From positions 682,001 to 746,000 of the forward strand of contig KN832876.1 of NCBI GenBank assembly GCA_000827325.1: DNA of 64,000 nt, read 5' to 3'. The position numbers and the translations under genes were made by a program. The number at the start of each line of letters is the position of its first letter. Position 1 is the stretch's first letter. The notes beneath the pieces are model-generated. The model searched no databases, had not been told where the DNA came from, and saw only the letters and a list, made by a program, of their open reading frames with translations. Below, piece after piece: positions 22,041-35,012 of this stretch. Source of the DNA: Oidiodendron maius Zn. Taxonomy: Eukaryota > Ascomycota > Leotiomycetes > Myxotrichaceae.

Positions 22041-23984
22041 GACTTAGCAATGGTTAAGACTTCTCGTTCTTCCGGTATTCGAAATTTCAAGGTAGGTAGT
22101 CTGAATATTATTCGGCAGCCCGACTCTACCAAACACGCAAATTGTCAAGTCCGGCCGCGCTAACTGGAAGCCAGCATCAGTATCGAAGCTTGAACATAGT
22201 TGAATAACGAGATATGAAAAAAGAGACGGGACTGCATTAATAGGCACAAAACTAGTTACATAGAGAGATCTAACGAGTAAATTGGGAGTAAAATCATACA
22301 ACTTTGACCGGGCGAGCAAGAACCTTTTGGCAGGTGCTACTAGCCAATATGTTCACGTGATTTGCTGCCTCAGGCTCAAAATTAGCAACTCGAGATAATC
22401 TATAGGCTTGCACAATGGGCATTTAAGTTGACAAATAAAGCTACTGTTATCAAGATCAAAGAGTGGTCTAATGATGTGAAGAAGACACGAAACCCAAGAC
22501 ATCTTTTCGAGTATTGGAATCCGACTAGGAGCTTAGTAACGGCACTAGCCACCTCCGTGCGCCACCTCCTTACTTAGCGAAGCTACCACTGCAATTATTT
22601 CGTGCTTTTTAAGTCATGTGTATATTGCCGTGAATCTCCGCACCAATTTCATGTGTAAATGTATGTAAATAGGTGAATTTCCGTGTTTAAAAGTCTGGAC
22701 AAGGAATCCAAACATCTCCCTTTTGGCACTATAAGTTAGAACATGGCCCAGCTAGCCGGCGGCCTATAATATTACTACTAGTCGCTAGGCAGAATGGCCA
22801 GAGTTACACTCTTTTGGAATTATGCCAGAGATGGCTAGGTATCATATATGCCATCTACCCTCTTATTTTCAAACAAAGTTGCCTCAGTGTGAGCCTGCGT
22901 TCGTGGCAAATACGAATATAGAAATGGAAAAAGTGCTTCTGCTGACTCGTCATGAAATACATGGGGGTTCCAGTAGACAGGAAAGGATTGAAGGTATAAA
23001 TAACTTGGGCAATGTTGTATTATGGTAAAGGGACTGCTCTAGAAAGCATATATCGACATCTTAACTTGATTGCGGCCAGGGATCGGTACAGGCTTGCTGT
23101 CGTAGGTATCAGTGGCGGCCCATGCGGAACTAGAGGCTGGACATTGGACTGTCCGCGGCTTTGGAAATTTGAAGAAGATTCATAAACCTCTCGTGACATT
23201 TGGCTTATCTGTTATAGCTGCCGCCATTTTCAGGGTTAAACAAATACCCATATTCAAAAGTCATTCCTCTACGATCTTCGGCCTTCCTTCGCCAAGCTAC
23301 GCCAGGAACATCTTTATGATTTCGAAGCTTCTTAACAAATCACTTATCTTCTAAATTCATTGAAATGGACTGAACTCGCTGGGCCACCGAGAAGTTTGAG
23401 TCTGATCTATTCGACAAATTTAACCTCCTACTGAAATCATAGATACGCATAGGCACCCTCAGGTCATTTCCTAACAAAAATTAGCAGAGAAGTTTGGCAG
23501 GTAATTTCAGGCCACGCACTCATTGACATCAAATTCTGCACCAACTTCGAAAATGGGCCCCCAGGGAGAGTTCTCCACACAAACGCGGCCCTAGAATCGA
23601 GGGTCGGACAAGTGGTTTGGGTAGCATCCGGCCACTCGGCAAGTGGAATACATCCACGCTCACCCTTGCTACGTAAATACTTGCAATGACCCAGACAATG
23701 ATTGTCTCAAGAATAATGTTCGGGTCATTTACCTCCTCCGAAGATCCGGTAGATATCTCCTACCCTCGAATAGAATATAGGCCCCTAGAATCATTGTAAA
23801 CGCCTAAGTGTCGTTGAGAGGCACGTGAGTATGCAACTGGGTCAAGTAGGTATGTTTCATTGATTCGGCCTGACATTTATTCTTTAGCCTGACTAGGAGA
23901 CCTTCGTGTCGGCCCTCGAGACGCCCTCCTGAATTAGGTGCCTCTCAACCTAAACACCCTATTTGCTCCTTTTCAAACGGCTCC
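22041..23984. other. Gene-poor stretch
   Basis: About 1.9 kb with no convincing gene on either strand and frequent stops. It starts with the mt-IF2 promoter. I see no terminal repeats or transposase motif, but old decayed DNA is likely, given the relic that follows. Confidence 0.4.
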
Positions 23985-24407
23985 TCTACTTCCTTCCACG
24001 CTGCCAGATGGCGAATATCCCCGCAGATCTTTTGCGCAGGCCACAACCCCAAATGCGTGGACATGCGCCATAACATCATGTCGTCGCTTCTTCTCCTCGA
24101 CCTGGACGACTTCGAAGTCCGCGTCGCTAACTGCGAGATGATTTCTCATTTGCTCCAGCGCTATAGGTGTGATAGTCTCGATGCCAAGCTCCCTCTCGCT
24201 CTCGGCGAGGTACAGCCACAGTTTGCGACATCTTGAGTGGCGGGAGCACTGGCTGAAGAGTTGCGACATCTCGGCGCTGCAGTACCGGACAGTTAAAGAG
24301 GTCTGGTAAGTGTCAAAGCTCGAAGAGCCAGCACTGTTTTTCATCTGCTCGAGCTACTGCTGGAGCTCTAGGATCTGGGCCTGTATATCTGCACCGTTGT
24401 CCGCCAT
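23985..24407 (-). pseudogene. Truncated adenylosuccinate lyase
   Basis: The N-terminal part only of adenylosuccinate lyase (the ADE13 enzyme of purine synthesis). The relic starts with an ATG at 24407 (MADNGADIQAQ), has an in-frame TAG at 24354-24356 (consistent with CAG to TAG), then a clear family match: SFDTYQTSLTVRYCSAEMSQ, RKLWLYLAESERELGIE, ALEQMRNHLAVSDADF and EEKKRRHDVMAHVHAFG. After about residue 130 the frame is lost (small indels near 24020) just where the family continues into AAGIIH-GATS. Nothing of the catalytic C-terminal two-thirds is present. This is a partial duplicate; the working gene must be elsewhere. Confidence 0.85.
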
Positions 24408-24958
24408 CTTGAATTGATTTCTAAGAGACAAGGGCCTTCATTTTGGAAGAATGCCTTTGCAACGATCTGGAGTTCCTACTCGCCTGTTATGTGACCAGAT
24501 AAGTGAGGTTGGTAAAATACATCTGTATCTTCGATATAATGGATTAGGTGTAAGGGTAGCGAGCAAAGACTTTTCTCTAAGGTGGTCATTCCCGACCTCG
24601 AATTCACTAAATGTGCGTCGACTTCAGTCCAATACCCATCTAGACTAGGTGAAATTCGCAATTCTGGGGGTTAAGTTGGTTAGTATCTTGAATCTCATAG
24701 ACGAAATTACAGCATATTGCACGGTTTTACTACATGTGTTGTGGGTGTCAAAATCGGTTGGCTTTGAGGTCGATTTCTTGGTTCGAAATCACCCCTTATC
24801 GAGGTATATTTCACTGGGCTAGTCCTGTTTTGTTCAGTCACGTGCATGGCTGCTAATTACTTATTTATGTGCCTTACCATGTCGCGACATACCAAATAGA
24901 AGCCGACATCGAGATTCCTATTGCGAAAACTCGCCATCGTGCGGTGTAAGGTACCGTC
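24408..24958. other. Intergenic; promoter side of the membrane-protein gene
   Basis: No gene recognised. The last part is the leader of the next gene. Confidence 0.4.
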
Positions 24959-26020
24959 ATGGCTCCTAAAGCGAAACCAAAGGCAAGGGCCTTTAAAACC
25001 CCGGAAAAGTCCACCCCATTGAATCAAGTCGACTTTCCGAAACCCTTCACGCGACCATCTCCGAGGCTGGACAAATTCCTATCAACGCTGGTGAAGGGCA
25101 AGGTCTATATTACGCACATCGACAGAAAACCAAAGGAATTCAAGAGGAAGATCTTTATGGTCCCTCTTATCATGAATATTTTAATAGTCACAGGTATAAT
25201 ATGGCGAATACGGAACATTGGGCCATACTACATGAAAATAGGCGGTTCGCTGATGGGTCGACCCAACGAGACGACAGTGGACGCTCATAATATGCCATTA
25301 GAGGATTCGAGTCGCGAAATACTAAATCGAACAACGACATTTATGACGGATCTTCTGCTTTATATTTTTGTCTGGCCCTGGCCTCGGGATTTCTTCTCGG
25401 GGCGAAGGGTAGGGAACCCCCTGTTCTGGAGAATCGGCGTTGGATTCCGCGACCAGGAGATCGTTATTCGACGAAGTAGACGGTGGGACTTAAAGATCGG
25501 GAATTTCCTGAACGAACACAATGAGGGCCGGCAGCTATTCTTCGATAATGTTAAGACTGCGGTCGATCCCATGTGGATGAACGAAAAGACTGGCTACTTA
25601 ATGCTGAATAAGGAGTGGGATCTGGACTGGAGACACATGGTTCGTGCTACCAAATTGGTAGATAATAAGACTGCCGAACTAGAAGATTTCCGCACCACGA
25701 TCTTGATCTATCATAAGAGTTATGGGTGGATGGCACTCGAGATGGCGACTGCTGGCGGGAGTGCCAAGGAGGAGGAGGGCCGAAGAAAGATCATTGCTTT
25801 CAAGGATGAATTGACGGCGATGGGAAAGGAAAACTTGTTCTTTCGATGGATAGAGTTGATCCAGTTCGAATCTTCTCAGCCAGGCGGGTTTGGGCCTGAA
25901 CAGCAACAAAAGGCCGTGGAAAAGGCCAAGCAAATGTTTGAGGCGCAAGGGGTAGACTTTGATAAATTCTGGGACAAGATTGGAGGAATGCAAGGACTTC
26001 CAGGGATGGACAATTTGTAG
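24959..26020 (+). CDS. Conserved fungal membrane protein of unknown function
   Basis: 353 aa, single exon. A basic N-terminus (MAPKAKPKARAFKTPEKS), then a hydrophobic segment at about 65-83 (IFMVPLIMNILIVTGIIW) and a weaker one at about 128-140 (FMTDLLLYIFVWPW). The remainder is soluble, Trp- and charge-rich (RRSRRWDLKIGNFLNEHNEG, MLNKEWDLDWRHMVRATKL), ending in an FxxxGVDFDKFW helix and GMQGLPGMDNL. The architecture resembles a conserved fungal ER or mitochondrial membrane protein of this length, but I cannot assign a name or function. The uninterrupted frame, ATG context and balanced composition support a real gene. Confidence 0.8.
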   Translation: MAPKAKPKARAFKTPEKSTPLNQVDFPKPFTRPSPRLDKFLSTLVKGKVYITHIDRKPKEFKRKIFMVPLIMNILIVTGIIWRIRNIGPYYMKIGGSLMGRPNETTVDAHNMPLEDSSREILNRTTTFMTDLLLYIFVWPWPRDFFSGRRVGNPLFWRIGVGFRDQEIVIRRSRRWDLKIGNFLNEHNEGRQLFFDNVKTAVDPMWMNEKTGYLMLNKEWDLDWRHMVRATKLVDNKTAELEDFRTTILIYHKSYGWMALEMATAGGSAKEEEGRRKIIAFKDELTAMGKENLFFRWIELIQFESSQPGGFGPEQQQKAVEKAKQMFEAQGVDFDKFWDKIGGMQGLPGMDNL

Positions 26021-27682
26021 GATAGAAAAATCAGTGTCCGACGGTTGCCTTGACCTTGTCTTACTGTGTCCTTTCGAGGTATGTTCCCTACACACCAATA
26101 TCACGATCAAGATTTGGTTTTCCTCATCCGCCTGCTGTTAATTGAGGAGGCGTAGGTGCATACTGTATATGAAAGACCTGTGATCGCTAAGTAATATGTA
26201 CTGTGGCAAAGACCTGTGGGCTGGGTTGACTAGGTGATTCAAAAGACAGAAGTATATAGCATTTAGGATGTCTGAATGGTATATAGCAGGGCCTTTAATC
26301 AACGACCGCGACCACGATGGTGCTAGTTGGGAACAGAGTCCTGTTCAGACTGACAAAAAGAATCCTCAGCCAAAAGCAGAATACATTGAAATGACTGGCT
26401 GGCTATAATGCGAATGCTGTCCGAGTGAGGGCATGCTGTGCGTGAGAATATTTTATAGTGACGGGTTGGAATGAAATCACACCTGGTCGAAAGGTTCCCT
26501 CCGGTTGGTCGCGTTTCCGAACCGAGCCATCATCATGCCCCGAACATGGCATGCTGGACCAACCCCACGAAGAATATACTCATCCCCCAAAAATATTATT
26601 TATGGTCGACGCGGGGGTCGCTGTAGAGTCATTAGAACCGACTCTTCCAACTTTTAAGGTTGTGGTATACATATAGCCCGCAATCTCTTGATTCGTTGTC
26701 CAGCGCTTTGCCATTTCTTCCGTGACTACTGCTTTCCTGTGAGCTGTAATTATTTCGAGTGTACTGCGAACATTTAATATCTTAATATCCTACCGAACAG
26801 GCCCAGCTGACATTGTAAGACAGCATCCAACAATCCCAACCTCGCGGAATGGTGAAAGTGCTAGGAAGACTAGGGAGATGAACCTATTGCCAATCCGGAA
26901 AGCTTGCTTTCTATTCATTTAGGTATATAAATGTTGTATATAATCAAGCAGGCAGAGTTTGTCAGCTTCCTTCTGAGAGAGCAACATTGAGGGATACTTT
27001 TGTCAGTTGACTCTTTTGGTACGGACCAATAGCTCGTAGAGAGGCCATTCAAAATGCTATATCCCCATTTTCACCATTATGGTGCTACTGTAAATCATAA
27101 TTGCTTTTTATGCCGTTGCCTCAGGGGTGGCACGTGAATACAACTTACCCGACCTGCCACCCTACCCAACGGTAACGGACTTGCGTTAAGGTTCTAAAAG
27201 GTCTCGGCCCATCCCGCTCCGCAATGTTGCAGGAATATTTAGACACACGCTGCGGATAACTCGAACGGTCTACCTGAAGAGGCGCAGAGCATTCAGGAAA
27301 CAAACAGAAGTTCCACTGCGCCAAGCTCTTTCGTCCGTACACCATATGATGGGTCTAATGGCGAGCTTTGTGTATTCGCCACGTTTGAGGCAACCCCATC
27401 TCTCTATAACAACCTTCATACTCTCTCTGGCCTTCTAGGCGACTTTCCCACCTAGCTCCATACATTGAACTTTTAGTAACCCGCACCCAATGGTGGCACA
27501 CAGAAGACTCCTTCAATTCGCGTCTCCCGCCCCCTGTACGTATTCGCGCCCACGCTAGTTTTACGTTTCATCCAAGCCAGCCCTGTGCCGGACATGCGCA
27601 ACCCCAGTGCTGAACTACCTTCGACTTGTGTACATGTTCACCGACAGAAATAGCTTGACCCCTCAATGCCATGACTTGAATA
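26021..27682. other. Gene-poor stretch
   Basis: About 1.7 kb between two + genes. Only short, unsupported frames on both strands. Nothing recognised. Confidence 0.4.
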
Positions 27683-30600
27683 ATGGACCCCTTCTCAATC
27701 GTGACGGGCAGTCTCGGGACGTTTGGGGTGGCGTTGCAGGCGACACAGGCCCTCATCCAGCTCGTCAGCGATGTGCAAGGAGCACCAGAGGAGGTTACAG
27801 CTGCCTCGAAAGAGGCCGAGTCTTTCGCAGGAGTCTTGAAAAACATTCAAGAGCAGGTTAACAATGGTACAAAATGGCTCCTATACTTTCACCGAGCTCT
27901 CTGGCACGAAAAATGTGCAATATTCTTTCCATCTTCTTGAATGTGCACGTCGAAAGGAGAGCGCGCTGACAAAATTCCAGGCACTATTCCGAAGGCGATT
28001 GCTGAGACGCTCAAATTACCCTTAACGAACTGCTCTGTCGAGGTCACTAATTTAACAAACAAACTTAAGCCATTTATATCTGTTACGGGCACGGGCCGAA
28101 AATGGACGCACAGGCTAAAATGGGCCATGCTTGAGAAGCAAGCTGTGAGAGAGATGGGCGATAGATTGTCGCAAAATAAGCTAACTCTTTTGACTGGAAT
28201 CAGCGGCTACACCGTGTAAGATAGTCGACACATTCTTATTCCCCTCGAATATTTTGCTGATGGGACTAAGAGCCAATACCGGAAAGCAACTTGACGAGTT
28301 GAATGCACAAATTTCCAAACTGGAGGTTGCCTCCCAGGATAGACACGAGGCTGAAACAGACAATACTGCCGCTATCGGCAGCGGGGTGAAAGCCTTGGAC
28401 CAACGGGTAGCCACAGTATCCGAAGAGACGAGAGAACGTGACTTGAGACTTGCTGCAGAGGCGAAGGCTCATAGTGAGCAGTTGGCTGCCACCATGGCTG
28501 CCCAGATTGAAGCACAGATGTCAGCCTTATTAGCGTCTCAATTTGCGAAGCTCGAGCAAAATTTTGTGGGCGCCAACTCCAGAAATGCTCAAGATGAGCA
28601 GCTGGTTGCGTCGAAGACAGACCAAATTCGGGACCTGGTCGCGAAAGTGAGAGACGATCCGGTATTTGCACTAAGGAACTTCTTCGAGGGATCTACGATT
28701 ATCGAGGGAAACACTGCGAAAACAAGCGACATTGCAGATCTATCAACTCTTGAGGATGATTAGTAAGTGCATATATTGGACTGGCCCTAACTTTGACTCT
28801 CTAGCTAAGCGGCCTAATAGTATGATTGATGACGAACCAGATGATGTCTCAGGATCAGGATTGACCATTGAAGAACGGATAGACTCATACGGGAGCTGGG
28901 ATGATCCCCCAGAGACCCTCTTCAGAGCAGTGATTGCCGGCGACAAGCAAGTTGTGGTGGCATTGCTAGATGGGGGTGTAGATGTTAACGCAGTTAACAA
29001 AAACAGACGGTCGGCTCTGATGCTAGCTGCCGACGATGACCAAAAGCTGATTGCGCGTACCCTCCTTGAGAATGATGCCAATATTGATTCTACTGATGCG
29101 GATGGGCTCACTGCTCTTCACACCGCTTGCAGTCGAGGCTACCTAACGCTCTGCGTTCTGTTCCTCAGATATGGAGCGAATATCGAGGCCAAAAGCCTGA
29201 AAGGGGAAAGCCCGCTCCATGTTGCTATTAGTTCCGACAGACCACATATTGTTCAGTGTCTGGTGGAGAATAAGTGCGACCTGAAGGCTATGGGACCCGA
29301 CGGTTCATCTATCCTGCATCTTGTTATTAAGGAAGCAAACTTGGGAATGCTGCGAATTCTTATTGATGGCGGAGCAAATGTCGACATACGCGATTCAGCC
29401 ACCGGTAGAACGCCACTCCAAGTTGCCTCCGCGCTAGGAAACTGGACTATGGCAAACATGCTGTTGGATCATGGCGCGCAGCCCAATCTTTTAGATGATA
29501 ATTTGGATTCTGCTTTCCTAATTGCTGCACGAGAAGGCAAAGAAGTTATATTGAAGCTTCTTGCTGATCGTGGTGCCGACATAAACATGAAAACCGCGGC
29601 AAAGGGAAACAGTGCATTGAACGAGGCCGCTACACGTTTGAACAGTGAAAATGTTGTGAAGGCTCTCCTGGACCTCCCGGGTGTGGACATCAATCAAAAG
29701 AATTCCGACCATCTGACCCCGTTCTTAAATTCCATTACCTCCACCAATATACCTGTTCTGAAGCAACTATTGAAAATATCAGACACTAAGGCTGTAAATA
29801 ATCTTGGATATACCGCACTTCATCTCGCCGCTCAAAAGTCAACTAAAGAAGTGGCTCAGATTCTGATTGAGAAAGGCCTAGACCTCCATGCTCTTGATAC
29901 GTATAAAATGACCGCATTTCACCGTGCCGTCCGCTGCTCCAATGTCCCGGTTCTGGAATACTTTATAGGATTGGGAGAGGATGTCAATTCAGTGTCGGGA
30001 GATTATCCGTGGACATCGCTTCATCATTGCTGTAGAAGCGGGAACGTGGCCACGGCCAAATCGTTACTCGCACATGGTGCCGATATAGAAAAGTTGGTGC
30101 CAGCTGATGTTTGTGCCACCCCTTTTTTGCGTGCTGTCCTTAACAACAAAATCGATCTCGTGGAATATTTACTTAGTAAGGGCGCAAACATAGCTCCTGA
30201 AGGATTCAACGGCTATACCGCCTTGCATATATGTGCCTGGAAAAACCATCCAAAAATCTGCACATTTCTTTTAAACCGAGGAGGGATCGATATCGATGCA
30301 CGGGATAATGTTGGAATGACGCCTCTCTTGAGGGCTGCAAATCTTGGCAATAGTGAGGCAGTCGCTCAAATCCTCATAAACCATGGAGCGAATACAGATG
30401 TAAAAGCAGATACCGGAGAAAATGCCCTGCGGTTGTTGCTCCGTTCCGACATGAAATCCTCCGAATTATTGAAGCTGCTCCTTGAGAGGGAAGCGGATAT
30501 CAATGCTGTTGACAAAGACAATCTCACCCCTTTGATCAAAGCTGTCATATATGGGCGAGCGCCAATAGTTTCAGCGGTCCTTGCCAAGAATCCAAATCTG

Positions 30601-33368
30601 GAGGCGACGAACAATAGCCAGATGACCTCATTAAACATTGCCTCGTGGAAAGGTTTCAAGGAAATAGTGATTCTACTTCTTAATGCTGGCGCGGACATAA
30701 ACCATCGGGAAAAGGACGGCATTTCTTCTCTGATTTATGCTGCAAAGTATGGACAGGAGGAAATTGTCAGGCTTCTTATTGCTAGAGGTGCAGATATCCA
30801 AGCGAAGAATAACAAAGGACAGAATACCTTGGATGTTGCTATTGAGGCAAAGAAAACCGAGATAGCGACAATGCTGATGAATATGGACGCCTTCCGAGAG
30901 TCGAAATCGACCATTCACAAAGCAGTCAAAGACAATAATATACCTCTCATAGAACTATTATTGATGAAGAACCCCGAGTTGCTTGAGGAAAAAGACAAAG
31001 ATGGATACACCCCACTGCACCTCTCCCTACTTGTTCCAACACAGGATGCTGCATTGACATTTCTCCTCCAGAGGGGAGCCGATATTAGTGCCAGAATTCC
31101 AAACGGGGAAACGGCACTTATGGTTGCAGCTTGGAAAAATCACAAGGACGGGGCTTTGAAACTCATTGAAAGGAGTAAAGCTCTCTCTGATGGGAAATGT
31201 CCTATTATTTTTGAAAAGGGGACTAAGGGCTGGACATCATTACATTACGCAGCTCGATGGAACACTGACACATATATAATCAAACTTCTGCTTAGTAACG
31301 ACGCTGAAGTGAACGCGGTTGAAGAAAATGAAGTCACTCCACTGGGATATGCAGCGGAGCAAGGAAGACTAGAGGCGATAAGAGTCCTCATTGCGGCCGG
31401 AGCAAATATCGACGCCAAAGATCAGTGGGGCCGGACGGCCATAATGCGGGCCATCAAAGCAAAACATGTTCAAGCAGGGCAGCTCTTGATAGAGCTAGGA
31501 GCTAGTGTTCTAGAAAAGTCCTACCAATATTCAATGTCTGCTCTTATATTCGCAGTTACATGGACAGATAGTGTACCATTGGTCGAAGCACTACTGAAAG
31601 CTGGAGCTGCAATAGATGACCTCGACAATGAAGAGTGTAACCCCCTTACGCGAGCGGCAGTCAACGGAAACCGAACTATTTTCGAGTTTCTGCTGGCACA
31701 GGGCGGGAAACCGGATGTAATTGACATTTTGGGACAGCAGCCTCTTCAGCGAGCGGCCAGAATATCATCCGAGAAAGGCGTGAGAATTCTATTAGATGCG
31801 AAGGCAGATGTTCATTTCAAAGAAGAAAAATTTGGGATGACTGCACTCCATTATGCCGGCATGTCGAAAGATAATACTGCGATCGCCCAAATGCTGCTTG
31901 ATCATGGCGCTGACATAAATGCTAAGGACGACTATGGGACTACTCCGCTTATCAAGGCGGCATTACAAAACAGGAAGGCCATGGTGAAGTTTCTGGTACA
32001 AAATGGGGCTGATTTGGAAACAAGAAATAATGATGACCTCACTGCTCTCCTGCAGATGATAAAAGCCGAGAAAAGAGAGATGGTATGAGTGAACTATTAG
32101 TAGAGCACATGGAAATACAGCTAACAATTTAACAGGTAAGCCTGTTACTTGAACTTGGGGCAAATATTGAGGCAAAAGATTCAAAACATGGCATGTCTGC
32201 TGCACATATTGCTGCTGCATGGAACAACCAAGCTCTTATCATGGAAGATCTTCTCAAAAGAGGCGTTCCACTCGAGATCAAAGATAATACAAGTAACACT
32301 CCTCTATTGCGTGCTGCAATTAACGATCGAGAAGCCGTACTCCGCTGTCTGCTAGCCAAAGGCGCAGATCCAGAAGTGTTGAATGCAGTTTCTCTTCTAA
32401 CTCCTGTTCTCCATGCCGTCTGCAACCGTCATAATGCCGCGGCGATGTGCCTCCTCAAACATGGAGTCAACCATAATGTCACTAATAATACTGGTTGGCA
32501 TGGTGTACATATGTCGGCAAATTACAGCGTCAAGCAGGCTCTCAGCTTCTATATCGAGAAAGGATATATAGAACTTGAAATTGGCGGTGCCTGTCAGGCC
32601 ACATGGCGCGGGTATCGACCACTTCATCTTGCCGTTCGAGAAGGAAACGACGAGTGTGTAAGAGTTCTTCTAGCGAGTGGAGCTGAACTGGAGCACAAGA
32701 CCGTTTTGAACGAATACACACCATTCCTCTTAGTGGCCGAACCACGCTTTAGCGCTCTCCCAAAGACTACGATTACAATGCTATCGATAGCAAAGAAACT
32801 TTGTACTGCTGGTGCTGATATATTTGCGATAGATAAGCGCGGGCGAAACGCACTTTTTGGGGCTGCGGGCTCTGGAGCTCTTGAGCTAATAGAGTTCTTG
32901 GTCCAAAAGGGACTTCAACTGGATATCTCAGACCTCACAGGCAACTCTCTCATCCACGCCGCAACAGAGAATGACCAGAAAAAGATTGTGGAGTATCTGG
33001 TAAAAAAAGAGGTGAACGTATGTTCACAGAACGACAGTGGGATAACCCCTTTGCACATCGCGGTCAGCAAATGTAACCTCATAGTAGCCAGGTTGCTTGT
33101 AGGCGCCAGTGCTGAAGCGGTGGAGATAGATGACAACGCTGGCAAGACCCCGTTTGATGAAGCAGTAAAGCTGGCTGCTCGGTATGATGGCCCTGAAGAA
33201 TTCCAGCCCAAACGCACAGCGATTCCACAGATGTCTCGAGAGAAGGCACGAAAAAATATCAAGGATATTGTGGAGCTATTTCATAGCGTACGGGGTACAA
33301 AAGACGCGGCCCCGATAACCCTGAATATAAGTAGGAGAGCAACGGAGCCCGTTAGAAGGACTACATAG
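27683..33368 (+). CDS. Giant STAND-N / coiled-coil / ankyrin-repeat protein
   Basis: Five exons (27683-27866, 27981-28215, 28271-28762, 28821-32082, 32136-33368) close in phase to about 1801 aa. Residues 1-130 match the fungal N-terminal domain of STAND (NLR-like) proteins: MDPFSIVTGSLGTFGVALQA, then RKWTHRLKWAMLEKQ and LSQNKLTLL. Residues about 141-290 are a long charged coiled coil. From about residue 333 to 1730 there are roughly 40 ankyrin repeats with clear TPLHxA and GAxxxA cores (for example NGYTALHICAWKNH, DGYTPLHLSLL). There is no NACHT or NB-ARC NTPase between the N-domain and the repeats, so it is a truncated-architecture relative of fungal NLRs rather than a full STAND switch. Likely a protein-protein scaffold or recognition protein; ligand unknown. 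Intron 2 appears to end in AAG. Confidence 0.87.
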
Positions 33369-34136
33369 CTGCACAGTATAACCAGCCAGGGTGGCGGCGT
33401 TTTGTGAGAGGGATAGTTGAATCGGGAAGGGATGTATTTGGTAGATACAGTTACGTATACCCATCTGTAGATATTTGTCAATAAGTAGATCGAGTATATT
33501 GTCCTCAATAAACGTTCACGATGCAGAGTTTCTTCCCAGTGGTAGGTGATTCAGACGAAAGAATATTCCAGATCGAGTATTCGAGGACCAGACCATAGGG
33601 CATTTTTCGACCTTCGCATAATTGTGTTACATGAAAATCCCTCAATATACATTCTAGAATATGGTCTTGCAATATCCGAGATCATTCAAGAGGGCCATAT
33701 AAGCATTGAAATAAAGTTTTAACCTGTAAAGCAAGAAGGTTAATTGTTGGTTTGTGGCGGCACGGGCCTGGGCATCTAGTGCCTGGCTAATACTGAAGCT
33801 AAGGCATTGGCATCAGCTTACATGTCACCATGCATATTGCCAAGTACGGTTTAGTATAACCCTTCCATTGAACATGAGTCAACAAACCAGTATAGACTAC
33901 TAAGAAAATCAAGATCAGGATGTCCTACAAATTACAAAACTTGTCAGTCTGGGGCGCAAAGTTATGCACAAATCTGGTTTAGCGCATTGATGACATGAAA
34001 CTGATTATTCAGCAATAAGGCTTCGCGAATTTTCTTGTGTCGTTGATTCTGCAAGGCTGTTAATGAAAGTATTTTATCAGCCTCTCTGCACCTATTTGAC
34101 GCACTGAACCCCGACTTGCTATAAAATTACGTTGCC
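33369..34136. other. Intergenic
   Basis: AT-rich 3' flank of the ankyrin gene and promoter of PML1. No gene recognised. Confidence 0.4.
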
Positions 34137-35012
34137 ATGGAGACGTCAAGGAGGCGCAGATCAAGGTCATCTGACTCAGCGGAGCATAGACACAGAAGAC
34201 ACAGGAGAGAACATCGCGACGACTCCACGCGCGAGGCGTCGACGCGCGATAGACATCGAGACGGTGAGCGTGACAGGCAGCGTTGGAGGTCTCGTAGCCC
34301 ACAACACCGTGAATCATCCAGGAGGCATGACGATCGAGATACCAAATATAGGAGCGGGCGAGATCGGTCAACAGAAGGTCGAGACAGAGATGGCAGATCG
34401 TCTAGAGAAGACTCCTCGGGTCAAGTCAGCCGGCGAAGCAGAGGACCTCTCCCGTCCCAGGCTGCATCATTTCAAGCAAACAAGGACCCAAATGCAGTGG
34501 CTGTGGCGGGCGAAGAGATACCAGACAAAGAGAAGCCTAACTTCGCCCCAACCGGTCTGCTAGCTGCGGCGACAAAGTCTGTCGCCCAGGCTGACGGGAC
34601 AGCTATCGTTCTCAAATACCATGAGCCCCCTGAGGCACGCAAACCATCTGCCAAAGATGTGTGGAAATTGTTTGTATTTAAAGGGTCAGATATCGTGGAG
34701 ACAATTGAACTCAGCCTCAGGACATGTTGGCTCGTTGGGCGCGAAGTAGCAGTGGTGGATATGCCAGCTGAGCACCCTAGCATCAGCTCGCAGCACGCAG
34801 TGATCCAATTTCGATATGTGGAGAAGAGCAACGAATATGGCGACAAAGTTGGCCGAGTTCGGCCGTATCTCATTGACCTCGATTCTGCAAACGGTACTAA
34901 ACTCAATAAGGACAGTATACCCTCAAGTCGATATGTCGAGTTGCGCGACAAGGATATGATCCAGTTCGGGTACAGCACGAGGGAATACGTGTTGATGCGT
35001 TCACCGAATTAA
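34137..35012 (+). CDS. PML1: FHA-domain pre-mRNA retention/splicing factor (Pml1/SNIP1)
   Basis: 291 aa, single exon. The first 110 residues are an RS/RD/RH-rich tail (METSRRRRSRSSDSAEHR), typical of splicing factors. A conserved linker (KPNFAPTGLLAAATKSV) precedes an FHA domain at about 165-285: WLVGREVAVVDMPAEHPSIS, SQHAVIQFR, YLIDLDSANGTKLN and KDMIQFGYSTREYVLM. The linker plus FHA order is diagnostic of SNIP1/Pml1, the RES-complex subunit that works with Bud13 and Snu17 in spliceosome activation and retention of unspliced RNA. The phosphopeptide-binding Arg, Ser and Asn-Gly positions are intact. Confidence 0.92.
   Translation: METSRRRRSRSSDSAEHRHRRHRREHRDDSTREASTRDRHRDGERDRQRWRSRSPQHRESSRRHDDRDTKYRSGRDRSTEGRDRDGRSSREDSSGQVSRRSRGPLPSQAASFQANKDPNAVAVAGEEIPDKEKPNFAPTGLLAAATKSVAQADGTAIVLKYHEPPEARKPSAKDVWKLFVFKGSDIVETIELSLRTCWLVGREVAVVDMPAEHPSISSQHAVIQFRYVEKSNEYGDKVGRVRPYLIDLDSANGTKLNKDSIPSSRYVELRDKDMIQFGYSTREYVLMRSPN

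Noticed and set aside
23112-23354. 80-codon + frame with a hydrophobic middle
   Set aside because: No signal-peptide start, no homologous motif, and it lies in gene-poor, stop-rich DNA.
22041-27682. Possible transposon or virus-derived remnants in the gene-poor region
   Set aside because: I found no terminal repeats, transposase, integrase or polymerase motifs; only the host-gene relic could be supported.
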